In this document: positions 1 through 7,037 of the stretch, in pieces | Numbering within the stretch: the stretch's first letter is position 1 | How the letters are laid out: each line of letters starts with the position of its first letter | Assembly (NCBI GenBank): GCA_031282485.1 | Contig: JAITDQ010000182.1 | Location: 1-10,378 of the forward strand | Length of the DNA: 10,378 nt | Reading direction: 5' to 3' | Origin: Tannerella sp. | GTDB taxonomy: Bacteria; Bacteroidota; Bacteroidia; Bacteroidales; Tannerellaceae | Program-made: the position numbers and the translations under genes | The notes under the pieces: generated by a model | What the model saw: only the letters and a program-made list of their open reading frames with translations | What the model was told of the DNA's origin: nothing | The model's database searches: none

Positions 1-725
1 GCGTGGCCGATTCTGATTTCGTTCAGGTAGCTGACAAAGGTCATTTTGGTGCGTTCCCTGAAATAGCGGCAGAAGGCGTTGGGTGTCAGGCCGGCGAACG
101 ATGCGGCTTCTTCCAGACGGATGGGGTGGGTGAAGTTTTTCATGATGTACCGGTGTACTTTGTTGAAGCGTTCGAAGTCTTCCGTATTGAGGTGATGTTT
201 CGTGTAGCCGACGCTTGCCAGCAGTTCGTATTCGGTCGTTACGGCCATCTGTTCCAGCAGGAGGATTAGTTTGGCGATTTTGGCGGCTCCGCTTTCTTTG
301 GCATAGTCGCTTATTTTCAAGCCGATTTCGCGTCGTGCTTTTCCGGTGAACTTGATGCCCCGGTTCGACCGTTCGATCAGGCTTTTGATGTGCTGCATTT
401 CGGATGTTTCGAGCAGGGTGGCGCCGAACAGTTCCTTGAGCAGGAACAGGCAGTAGCACGAGGCGCGAAGACTGGGCTTTTTCTCAAAAAAAGCCCGGTC
501 ATTTCGCCATTCGTGAGGCAGGTTGGAACCTACCATGCAGAGGTCGCCTACTTCGTACGCTTCTACGGAATCGCCCACAAAACGTATTCCCGTTCCTTCC
601 AGAATGTACATTATCTCTATTTCCGGATGATAATGCCACGGAACGATGAAATGCGGCAATTCTTCCTTGTATACGTTTACGTAATTTGCCGGCAAAAAGG
701 ACAGTTCCTGATAGAGCGGTTTCAT
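1..725 (-). CDS. AraC-family transcriptional regulator with N-terminal cupin domain, partial (C-terminus beyond window)
   Basis: The reading frame is open from an ATG at 725 to the window edge and gives 241 residues with no stop. It is a one-component cytoplasmic regulator. Residues about 20-75 form a cupin-like ligand pocket, with WHYHPEIEI at 30-38 and a VGDLCMVGSNLPHEW stretch at 59-73. Residues about 185-241 hold the first helix-turn-helix of the AraC DNA-binding domain (LEEAASFAGLTPNAFCRYFR, 204-223) and the start of the linker helix (LNEIRIGH). The second helix-turn-helix, roughly 45-50 residues, is missing only because the window ends. The start lies 5 bases after the stop of the DUF5107 lipoprotein, with no room for a promoter, so the two are probably cotranscribed. 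The protein resembles the complete AraC regulator at the other end of the window in both domains. The sugar or other ligand it senses cannot be told. The family call is firm. Confidence 0.93.
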   Translation of the reverse strand, partial: MKPLYQELSFLPANYVNVYKEELPHFIVPWHYHPEIEIMYILEGTGIRFVGDSVEAYEVGDLCMVGSNLPHEWRNDRAFFEKKPSLRASCYCLFLLKELFGATLLETSEMQHIKSLIERSNRGIKFTGKARREIGLKISDYAKESGAAKIAKLILLLEQMAVTTEYELLASVGYTKHHLNTEDFERFNKVHRYIMKNFTHPIRLEEAASFAGLTPNAFCRYFRERTKMTFVSYLNEIRIGH

Positions 726-730
726 GTGTA

Positions 731-3649
731 CTATTGACAGATTCGTATAACTTCCTTTACAATCTCGTCGCCGGCGGGTGCCGGGGCGTCGAATCGCGGA
801 AGTTTTGCGCCGTTCAGTCGGGCGTTGCAGTAGTTCGTGATGAAGTTTTCCACGCTCAAATCTATATCTTCGTCGTAAGGCTTTCCCACGCCGAGGTTTT
901 CGGGCCACAGCTTCGACTGTTCGACGTCGGCGAGCGCATCCCTGAAATTGCCCGTCTTCACGTTTTCGAGGGCGCAGAACAGCCATGCTTTCCGGTAAAC
1001 GCTCCGTCCTTCGTAAGCGCCTTCGTTGGGCAATACTTTCAGGTTCGACAGAAATTCCGTACATTCGCGGTATTTCTTCTGTTCGAGCATTGCCGCGGCG
1101 TATTTCAGTCCCAGCATGTCGTTGCCGGGGAAGGCGGTCATGTATTCCTTTGCTTTCCCGTACATGGCTTCGAAGTTGTGCGTTTCCTGATAGTAGCGTA
1201 CCAGTGAGAGTCCCGTCCGCCATGATTTTTCCATGCGTTCGGCGCTGAGCAAATCTTTCAGACGTTCTTCGCCCGTGCGATGTTGCGCCCGCACTTGGTA
1301 GAAGACGGCATCGTCGGGTGTGTTGCCGCACTGTTCCCACAGTGTCGCCGCTTTATCCTTCGCTCCCAAAAACGAATAGAGCGTTGCGAGGTAATATTTG
1401 TTCACCCACCTGTCAGACCGGCTTACTGCCCATTCGAGCGCCGGGACGGTTTCGGTGCGGAATGGGAAGACCATCCGTACAGGCAGCGATTCGGCTTTGC
1501 GCAACAGCGATTCGTACCGGCTGTCGCCGTTTCGGAACAGGATGTATGCGCTGCGGTAAAGCGCTATCGGATAGTCCGGCGCAAGAGCATACAGTTCCAG
1601 CGCTTCGTCGCGGCAATCCATGCTTTCGTACCATCCGGCCATTTCCATGAAAGTTTCGTGGGGCAGTTCGCAGCGGATGTATTCACGGAAGCGTTCTTTG
1701 TCTTTTTCCGCGCCCGTGAGCAGGTATTTCTCGAAACGGGTGTAATGATTCAGCGGTTCTGCCTGTTCGATACGGGCAATGACTTCGCCGGCTTCTTTGC
1801 TTTTGCCTTCCCTGCGCAGCGCGACAGTCTGTAACTGCCATGCCTCGCCGTGACTGTTCCCGGCGGCGATACTGTGTTCGACATATTGCAGCATCTGCGA
1901 CCATTGCCGGAGTTTCGCCGCTTCCTTTGCCAGACAGACGTATGCTGCCGGACGCAGGGCGGGAGAAAGTGCTGCCGTCTTAAAGCCGTCGATGGCGTCG
2001 ATACTTTTGCCCGAACGGCTGTTTACTAATCCGTACAGGAAATTGCCGTCGGGGTCGTAGGCATTGACGGACAGGATGAGGCGGGCGCAGGAATCTGCTT
2101 CGGCAAACTGTCCGCGCCAGCAGTAGATCAAACCGAGTTCCCGGAGCGCGTGCGTGGCGTACGGTTCTTTTGCCAGCGACTGTTTCAGGAGGGTTATGGC
2201 ATCGTCGTAGCGGTTTTCGTTCATTGCCTGCTGTCCCTGCAGATACAGGCCGTAAGCGGAATGATGGTCAAAGCCGGAGGGCGGAGTTACCGGACGCGCC
2301 AGATGATTGTCGGCGGGATTTTCGGAATAAACCAGAAGGTCGTCTCCCAGCACGACTTTGAGCGGGGTAGCGGCGCCGTTCACAGCGACAGTTTTCCGCC
2401 ACGTCTGCAAAACATCGAGCGAGAGGCGTTCGCCGAAAATCCTGCTGTCGCCGGCCCATACCGTCAGTTCGTCTTCGATACGCCGTACGGGCGAGAAGCT
2501 TATCGTCAGGCTGTCGCCCGTCCTCGCCACATTGAGCGCGCCCATGTCGTTGGCTTTTACCATGCCTCCGGTTTCTTTCACCGGGTACCAGTATTCCGTC
2601 CACCCGTCGGTGGCGCAGGGTGCGAAGGCGTATTGCTTGAAGGGCGTAAGGTTGCTTTCCGCCACAGCCTGATTGTAGAGCCGTCCCGATTGCAGTTCGA
2701 CATACTGCCCGTCGGTATCGGTCAGCAAGTCTTCCCATATCATACCGGAACGCGACAGTCCCCAGAGGAAGATTTTCATGCCCAGCTTGTCGTTGAACGG
2801 GGAATAGTGCACCGAACCGAAACGGTCGTTTTCGTAGTAAGCGCCGTAGAAATCGTTGCAGTTACCCAGCACGTGCATCGACTTTGCGCCGCCGAAAGCA
2901 TGAACGGCATAGCGCGACAAGTCTCTTCCCTCTTCGTCGAAACGCCAGGAGTGTACATCGCCTCCGTGACCGATGTAATACTGTCCGGGGAAGATGAGTT
3001 TCAGATCGTCGGCCGCACGGTATCCGGCGTTCATCCATTGATAGTAAGGACGCGGGAAAGGTGTCGTATTGCGCCATGTAACGGATGTGGTGAAAAATGC
3101 CCTGTCGGGGCGGAGGTTGATTTCCACCTGCCACCATGTCCGTGTAATCATGTCGAAAGCTGCGACGAAACAGCTGGCGCTGCCGTCGTCGTTCCGCCGC
3201 GTATAGTAATCGACCGGCGAGGCTGTGGTGGGGGCGTGGCCGATGATGCCGAAGTTGAGTTCTACCCCGCCCGAAGTCCACGGGCCACGCATGGCGATGT
3301 TGCGGAACTTGACGGCGTGATTATAATAGATAAACTCTTCGCCGGAGCTTTTCTCCACCGCTCCCCATATCTTCCCGCCGACAGACGGCATGACGGTGAC
3401 GCGGATATAATCGTTTTCGAGTACCACCGTTTTCCATGCTTGAGGCTGTCCCTGATGCGTGTAGCCGTCGAACTTGAAATACGGATAAAAAGCGTTTCCC
3501 GTACCCGGTGCGGGGTCGGGGTCGTCGAAAGGATATGTAATCATTTCGACGGTTTCCTCACGGACAGTCGCCTGCTTCGCGCAGGATGCAAGCAGAAATA
3601 CGGTGCCGGCTGCGGCAAGGTATTTCGTAATAAGTATCGTTCTATTCAT
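731..3649 (-). CDS. DUF5107 / tetratricopeptide-repeat lipoprotein
   Basis: This is a 972-residue exported protein. The N-terminus has a hydrophobic segment (residues about 5-22) ending in a lipobox LLASC with Cys23, so it should be lipidated and held in the envelope. Residues about 45-355 match DUF5107, a family with a galactose-mutarotase-like beta-sandwich: MPSVGGKIWG at 87-96, GVELNFG at 128-134 and QWMNAGY at 204-210. Residues about 464 onward are helical TPR-type repeats (for example GQQAMNENRYDDAITLLKQS, then a pair near YATHALRELGLIYCWRGQ). The C-terminal WPENLGVGKPYDEDID (915-930) is also typical of this family as I know it. The mutarotase-like fold suggests binding or processing of a sugar, but the substrate and any catalysis are not established. 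It follows the hydrolase-like gene by about 300 bases and precedes an AraC gene by 5. No perfect TAnnTTTG box is visible upstream, so it may be read from the hydrolase promoter. Confidence 0.93.
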   Translation of the reverse strand: MNRTILITKYLAAAGTVFLLASCAKQATVREETVEMITYPFDDPDPAPGTGNAFYPYFKFDGYTHQGQPQAWKTVVLENDYIRVTVMPSVGGKIWGAVEKSSGEEFIYYNHAVKFRNIAMRGPWTSGGVELNFGIIGHAPTTASPVDYYTRRNDDGSASCFVAAFDMITRTWWQVEINLRPDRAFFTTSVTWRNTTPFPRPYYQWMNAGYRAADDLKLIFPGQYYIGHGGDVHSWRFDEEGRDLSRYAVHAFGGAKSMHVLGNCNDFYGAYYENDRFGSVHYSPFNDKLGMKIFLWGLSRSGMIWEDLLTDTDGQYVELQSGRLYNQAVAESNLTPFKQYAFAPCATDGWTEYWYPVKETGGMVKANDMGALNVARTGDSLTISFSPVRRIEDELTVWAGDSRIFGERLSLDVLQTWRKTVAVNGAATPLKVVLGDDLLVYSENPADNHLARPVTPPSGFDHHSAYGLYLQGQQAMNENRYDDAITLLKQSLAKEPYATHALRELGLIYCWRGQFAEADSCARLILSVNAYDPDGNFLYGLVNSRSGKSIDAIDGFKTAALSPALRPAAYVCLAKEAAKLRQWSQMLQYVEHSIAAGNSHGEAWQLQTVALRREGKSKEAGEVIARIEQAEPLNHYTRFEKYLLTGAEKDKERFREYIRCELPHETFMEMAGWYESMDCRDEALELYALAPDYPIALYRSAYILFRNGDSRYESLLRKAESLPVRMVFPFRTETVPALEWAVSRSDRWVNKYYLATLYSFLGAKDKAATLWEQCGNTPDDAVFYQVRAQHRTGEERLKDLLSAERMEKSWRTGLSLVRYYQETHNFEAMYGKAKEYMTAFPGNDMLGLKYAAAMLEQKKYRECTEFLSNLKVLPNEGAYEGRSVYRKAWLFCALENVKTGNFRDALADVEQSKLWPENLGVGKPYDEDIDLSVENFITNYCNARLNGAKLPRFDAPAPAGDEIVKEVIRICQ

Positions 3650-3657
3650 AATATAAC

Positions 3658-3678
3658 AATTAATAATTAATAATTAAC
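3658..3678. repeat. Three tandem AATTAAT heptamers upstream of the DUF5107 gene
   Basis: The plus strand reads AATTAAT, AATTAAT, AATTAAC at 3658-3664, 3665-3671 and 3672-3678. The block lies 8 bases before the ATG of the DUF5107 gene, in its 5' untranslated region. Such a short AT-rich tract can change copy number by slippage and would alter leader length or the access of ribosomes. That effect is inference; only the repeat is seen. Confidence 0.7.
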
Positions 3679-3681
3679 AAC

Positions 3682-3951
3682 TTAAATCGAGGGTATATAA
3701 CGTCTCGTGCGGGTAATCCCGACGATGCTTTGGGCCAAAGCCCGAACACAATGGGCCAAGGCCTGAACGCAATGGGCCAAGGCCTGAACACAATGGGCCA
3801 AGGCCTGAACACAATGGGCCAAGGCCCAAACGCAATGAGCTAAAGCCCACGCGTTATGTGCTAAAGCCTGAACGCCGTCCCGCAGAGAGCACATATACCC
3901 GCACACTGAACTGCCCGCACAAAGCGTCATAGCGCTATAATCATTCATCAT
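3682..3951 (-). CDS. Small repeat ORF with ALAHCVQ heptads (hypothetical, uncertain)
   Basis: This is an 89-residue ORF whose central half is a run of seven heptads of the form ALAHCVQ (with ALAHNAW, ALAHCVW and ALAQ variants). Its ATG shares bases with the TGA of the upstream hydrolase-like gene (ATGA overlap), an arrangement common in translationally coupled genes. In favour of coding, the array columns that encode Ala-Leu-Ala-His vary between units only at third codon positions, so ALAH is kept by synonymous changes. Against it, a 21-bp repeat is automatically open in most frames (five of six for the consensus unit), no domain is recognised, and there is no signal peptide. The ORF also covers an inverted repeat that may be the real element. 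It could be a minisatellite with no protein. I do not recognise a function. Confidence 0.3.
   Translation of the reverse strand: MMNDYSAMTLCAGSSVCGYMCSLRDGVQALAHNAWALAHCVWALAHCVQALAHCVQALAHCVQALAHCVRALAQSIVGITRTRRYIPSI
3691..3713. repeat. Left arm of imperfect inverted repeat bounding the 21-bp array
   Basis: The 23 bases here begin GGGTATAT and end TGCGGG. The reverse complement of 3879-3900 begins and ends the same way. Aligned with one gap, 8 outer bases match, four mismatch, then TCTC matches, one G is unpaired, and 6 inner bases match (18 of 22). The arm lies 17 bases outside the tandem array. Confidence 0.75.
3731..3877. repeat. Seven-unit tandem array, 21-bp period
   Basis: Units start at 3731, 3752, 3773, 3794, 3815, 3836 and 3857, each exactly 21 bp. 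Units 3 and 4 are identical, units 1, 2 and 5 differ from them by a few bases, and units 6 and 7 are the most diverged. The core is GGGCCAAGGCC, which holds two self-complementary GGCC blocks, so neighbouring units can pair with each other in RNA or single-stranded DNA. There are no unique spacers, so it is not a CRISPR array. The period is a multiple of three, so a change in copy number would not alter a reading frame. Confidence 0.93.
3879..3900. repeat. Right arm of imperfect inverted repeat bounding the 21-bp array
   Basis: This arm begins CCCGCA one base after the last tandem unit and ends ATATACCC. It is the inverted partner of 3691-3713. In a minus-strand transcript the arms could form a stem of about 18 pairs with a small internal loop, closing over the whole array. 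No clear target-site duplication is seen outside the two arms. Confidence 0.75.
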
Positions 3952-5069
3952 TCTATTGTCAGCAATGCGCCGGCGCCGGGAGCGAGCCAGTCCTGTTCGC
4001 CTTCAAACCGTACTTTTCCTCCTCCATACGGACTGACAAGCAGTATTTTTCCTTCTTTTTTGAAGGTTACTTTCAGTTGAACCGATTTTTGTATGTCCTT
4101 ATTGACGATTAACAAATACGGTTTGTTGCCGGAATCGACAAATTCGCCGACAAGCAGGTTGCCTTCGCCGACGGATTGAAGATGAACGGCGGATTCTATT
4201 CCCTGTGCGTTCTTCGGGACATTGCCCGTATGAAACACATTGACGTTTTTCAGCGTACAGTAAACCGGCGCCAGAGCGTGAATCTGCAGGTTGATATTTC
4301 GTATCAGTTCCCATGTTTTCGTACGGAAACCGGATTGGTCGACGGGAGCCAGCCGGTAGTTACCGAGCGCCGGCGCATAGTGCGTGAAATATCCGATGCC
4401 CCGGCCTCCGTAGGCCAGCGTGGAATATACCTGTACGCCCAGGGTGGCCGGCGAAGGGTCGGCGTAATGAAAGTGCGTATTGCCGAGTATCACGTTCCAG
4501 AACGGGAGGTTGTATTGTTGGGATTTCTTCCGCACCGTTTCCATGTTACCGTAAAAACGGTCTTCGTTCATCGTCCCGTCGTCGTAGAGCGAATAGTTGT
4601 CGTACGAAATATATCTGGGGTGGCAGGCGTTTACAAATTCATCCAGATGAGCTTCGTATCCTTTCGAACCCAACTGGTTGTCGGAAGCATAATCGGGAAA
4701 CAGGTTGATGTATGGCAGGAAACCCTGTTTGCCGATAGCGTCCGACCAGAGATGCAGTCTCGGAAACAGCGATGCATTCGGTTCGTCCTTGATGTAAACG
4801 GAATAAACGGCTTTCCGCAGTTCCGGCGATTCGATTTTGTCCAGCGCCTTCTTTACCGTTTCTTCGGCCTGTTGCGGCGTGACATCCGGGCAGGATGCTA
4901 TGCGTTCGTCATAGAGAATCACCGCGAGCCGCTGAGGGACGGCGTACCGTACGTATTCCGCCGGAATAAATCCAGTGGCATTGTATCCACAGTCGAACAG
5001 GTCTTTCATCAGGTCGGCCGGGCTGTTCATGTCGCCCCATGCGCCACCTGCAAAATCGGGCGACGGCAC
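3948..5069 (-). CDS. Putative secreted glycoside hydrolase-like protein (TIM-barrel type), main frame of a frameshifted gene
   Basis: The 373 residues read from a GTG at 5069 look like a TIM-barrel sugar hydrolase plus a small C-terminal beta domain. The barrel part includes an early DCGYNATGF segment (26-34), YIKDEPN (92-98) whose Glu96 is a candidate acid/base, ISYDNYSLY (154-162), FWNVIL (190-195) and a GGRGIGYFTHY stretch (221-231). Residues about 300-373 look like a beta-sandwich. I cannot assign a CAZy family. The GTG is probably not the true start: coding-like sequence (EDFIIFPWGG) continues upstream in this frame back to about 5123, where an in-frame TAA lies at 5126-5124 and no ATG is found. 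A signal peptide with a good start at 5193 is in another frame. Removing one base near 5116-5124 joins the two into about 414 residues. The product is therefore likely secreted if the gene is intact, and broken if the frameshift is real. Its stop overlaps the ATG of the repeat ORF. Confidence 0.8.
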   Translation of the reverse strand: MPSPDFAGGAWGDMNSPADLMKDLFDCGYNATGFIPAEYVRYAVPQRLAVILYDERIASCPDVTPQQAEETVKKALDKIESPELRKAVYSVYIKDEPNASLFPRLHLWSDAIGKQGFLPYINLFPDYASDNQLGSKGYEAHLDEFVNACHPRYISYDNYSLYDDGTMNEDRFYGNMETVRKKSQQYNLPFWNVILGNTHFHYADPSPATLGVQVYSTLAYGGRGIGYFTHYAPALGNYRLAPVDQSGFRTKTWELIRNINLQIHALAPVYCTLKNVNVFHTGNVPKNAQGIESAVHLQSVGEGNLLVGEFVDSGNKPYLLIVNKDIQKSVQLKVTFKKEGKILLVSPYGGGKVRFEGEQDWLAPGAGALLTIE

Positions 5070-5112
5070 GCCTCCCCACGGGAAAATAATGAAATCTTCG
5101 GCTTTTACCCGT

Positions 5113-5193
5113 TTATCCTGCCGTTAAATTCAACGCTGAAACTGCCCACAGCACAGTCAGCGTCAATTTGTAGAAAAATAATCTGTTTGTCAT
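5113..5193 (-). pseudogene. Signal-peptide segment of the hydrolase-like gene, out of frame with the body
   Basis: An ATG at 5193 opens 26 codons that stop at TAA (5115-5113). The peptide has the form of a Sec signal peptide: a short basic start (MTNRLFFYK), a hydrophobic core (LTLTVLWAVSAL) and a small-residue end (NLTAG). The mature part follows in the +1 frame as QDKRVKAEDF and onward. A -7 promoter box lies 11 bases before this ATG, which supports it as the true gene start. The break looks like one extra base within GCAGGATAAA. It could be a genuine mutation or a sequencing or assembly error; I see no clear slippery heptamer that would suggest programmed frameshifting. Confidence 0.7.
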
Positions 5194-5204
5194 AATTTTA
5201 AATT

Positions 5205-5212
5205 CAAATATA
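5205..5212 (-). promoter_or_regulatory. Bacteroidota-type -7 box for the hydrolase-like gene
   Basis: The minus strand reads TATATTTG, a perfect match to the TAnnTTTG box used by the main sigma factor of Bacteroides. It ends 11 bases before the ATG at 5193, which implies a very short leader. The best upstream TTG is 25 bases away, longer than the usual 19-21, so the -33 part is weak. The promoter may depend on an activator. Confidence 0.55.
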
Positions 5213-5231
5213 TTATAATGTTTATAGAATC

Positions 5232-5245
5232 CTGTTTCAAAACAG
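5232..5245 (-). terminator. Possible small hairpin after the glycosyltransferase gene
   Basis: The minus strand has CTGTTTTGAAACAG, a stem of 5-6 pairs with a 2-4 base loop, about 30 bases after the glycosyltransferase stop. No run of T follows, so intrinsic termination is doubtful. It is the only candidate in this 84-base gap. Confidence 0.2.
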
Positions 5246-5277
5246 CCGCCTCCGCTCCGTGGGGATTGACTTTCGTT

Positions 5278-7035
5278 TCAGCGTCGTCGGCCGAAGCGGA
5301 ATAAGATGGCTTTGCTGCGTATGTCGCCCTGCCGTTCGGAGATGGACAGCTGTTCGAATCTGTATTGTGTGCCGTAGCGTTCCATTACTTTTTTGACGTC
5401 TTTTTCCGTTGTAAGGAAATATCCGTTTTCCGGGTTTTCCTTTTCAAAGTTGAGGAATGTGTTTCCCATGTAGAAATTCATGCCGTACAGATTCGAATAT
5501 TCGCGCAGATTATTCATCACGTAAACGTTATCTTTCAGGCCATAATCCCGGACTGTCTGTTCGGCAAACGGACGGGCGGAGGAATCGTTTTTGATACTTC
5601 GCATCACAATACCGTCTATGAAAAGATTAATGCAGAATGTCAGAAGTATCGTGGCATACAGAATCTTCAGATTTATGCGTTTCGTGGTCTGGTAAATAAT
5701 CGTTATGATTGAAATCAGCAGCAGGAGCATTATGGCCGCGCTTGCGATGTTGTCGCAGGCAAACATGCCCGTAATGCCCTCCACCGCATGAAGCGCGGAT
5801 TCTTCCGTTGTGAATTTGGCTGCAAGTGCGTTAAAGTCTGCCGCTCCCGTCATGGTCAGCATACCGGCGATAAAAACGACGGAAGCGAGTGTCGTAAGTA
5901 CGTACGCGAAGATGCGCGTCACCTTCGAACGGTTTTCCGTTATGTAGATGAAATATTGCGCCAGCAGGATGGACAGGAACGGGTATGCGGGCATCAGGTA
6001 GACGCTTCTTTTGCTTGACGGGATGGTGTAGAAGAAGATGATGCAGGCTGCGGCTACAAGGCTGAATTTTTTCATCTTTTCCATGGATAAAAACCGCTGC
6101 CACGCATCTTTCATGATTTGTTTGAACGACTTGTGCGGCAGGCGCCATTTGACGCCGAACAGCGAAAAAACAGGCAATAATGTCCAGGGGATGAATCCCG
6201 ACAGGAGGGTTATGAAATTATAGAAGAAACCTTCCTCATGTCCCATTTCATAATTGATATTGCTTTCGTTCAGATGAAAGAAGCGTCCGAAATTTTCCGC
6301 CAGCGCGACGTTTAAGAAATCTTCGCCGCCCTGCCTGTATGCTTCGGCATACCACAGCATCGGAATGAACATGGATGAAATGCCTGTGTACAGGAGCGAT
6401 TTGAATATCTTTCGGAACGTGTATTTGCGCAACAGGAGCAAATAGACGAAGAAGATAAACAGAGGCAGAATAATCCCTACCGGGCCTTTTGTGAGCACGG
6501 CGCAACTGAACAGCAGGGGTATGATTACCGGCAACCCTTTCAGTTCGAGTTTGTTTTCCCACCGGTAGAGTTGCATCAGTCCGAGCACGACGAACGCCGT
6601 CAGCAGCATGTCTACGCGAGCCGTCATCCCTGCCCGGTGAATCTCAAAGCAGGTTATCAGCAGGAGTGTGGCGATGAAAGCCTCCTGAAAACGTATTCTT
6701 TTCCCGAAAAAGGCGAGGACGAATCCGGCAAGTATGATTTGCGCCAGAGCAGACGGCAGGCGCGAAGTGAACTCGGAAACGTGTCCCCGCGGCAGTGAAA
6801 AAACGGCCATGAGCCAGTGCGTCATAGGCGGTTTGTACGCAAACTCGCCGGCATATACTTCCGGCAGAATCCAGTTGCCGGATTCTGTCATGGATACGGC
6901 GACGGAGGCTTCGCGCGGCTCGCCTTTCGTGTAGAAATCGCTGTTCAGCCACGGCAGGAGTGCGATCGTGCAGATGATTATCACGGTCGTGACGGGTTTC
7001 TGGAGGTAAAGGTATTGAAGTGCGGATGTTCTCAT
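5278..7035 (-). CDS. ArnT/PMT-type membrane glycosyltransferase (GT-C fold)
   Basis: This is a 585-residue polytopic membrane protein. It has the hallmarks of GT-C enzymes that move a sugar from a polyprenyl phosphate carrier to an acceptor on the periplasmic side. The first membrane helix (about 14-30) is followed by KGEPREA at 37-43, the acidic loop motif where Asp or Glu is expected. YKPPMTHWLMA (67-77), TARVDMLL (138-145), LTKGPVGI (181-188) and SKRSVYLMPAYP (341-352) are typical of the ArnT-like (GT83/PMT_2) group. I see about ten to twelve hydrophobic segments and a soluble C-terminal part from about 480. The length is near that of ArnT (about 550). The start lies 2 bases after the stop of the LptG-type gene, so translation is probably coupled. 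Context suggests a role in modifying lipid A, lipopolysaccharide or another envelope glycan. The exact sugar and acceptor are not readable, and ArnT itself should not be assumed. Confidence 0.9.
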   Translation of the reverse strand: MRTSALQYLYLQKPVTTVIIICTIALLPWLNSDFYTKGEPREASVAVSMTESGNWILPEVYAGEFAYKPPMTHWLMAVFSLPRGHVSEFTSRLPSALAQIILAGFVLAFFGKRIRFQEAFIATLLLITCFEIHRAGMTARVDMLLTAFVVLGLMQLYRWENKLELKGLPVIIPLLFSCAVLTKGPVGIILPLFIFFVYLLLLRKYTFRKIFKSLLYTGISSMFIPMLWYAEAYRQGGEDFLNVALAENFGRFFHLNESNINYEMGHEEGFFYNFITLLSGFIPWTLLPVFSLFGVKWRLPHKSFKQIMKDAWQRFLSMEKMKKFSLVAAACIIFFYTIPSSKRSVYLMPAYPFLSILLAQYFIYITENRSKVTRIFAYVLTTLASVVFIAGMLTMTGAADFNALAAKFTTEESALHAVEGITGMFACDNIASAAIMLLLLISIITIIYQTTKRINLKILYATILLTFCINLFIDGIVMRSIKNDSSARPFAEQTVRDYGLKDNVYVMNNLREYSNLYGMNFYMGNTFLNFEKENPENGYFLTTEKDVKKVMERYGTQYRFEQLSISERQGDIRSKAILFRFGRRR

Positions 7036-7037
7036 AA

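Noticed and set aside
2150..3670. A 506-codon open frame on the plus strand opposite the DUF5107 gene
   Set aside because: The minus-strand frame has a lipobox, DUF5107 motifs and TPRs. The plus-strand translation shows no domain, and long antisense frames are expected opposite genes with this codon use. The same holds for the 339-codon plus-strand frame at 4176-5195.
3731..3877. Direct repeats read as a CRISPR array
   Set aside because: The units are contiguous with a period of 21 bp and no unique spacers, and no cas gene is present.
3898..3920. CCCGCAC direct repeat (3898-3904 and 3914-3920), 16-bp period, as an AraC operator
   Set aside because: It lies inside the repeat ORF, downstream of any visible promoter, and the first copy is part of the right inverted-repeat arm region; one 7-bp match is weak evidence.
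3929..3938. Perfect 10-bp palindrome ATAGCGCTAT
   Set aside because: It is short, has no loop and no second copy in the gap, so chance is a fair explanation.
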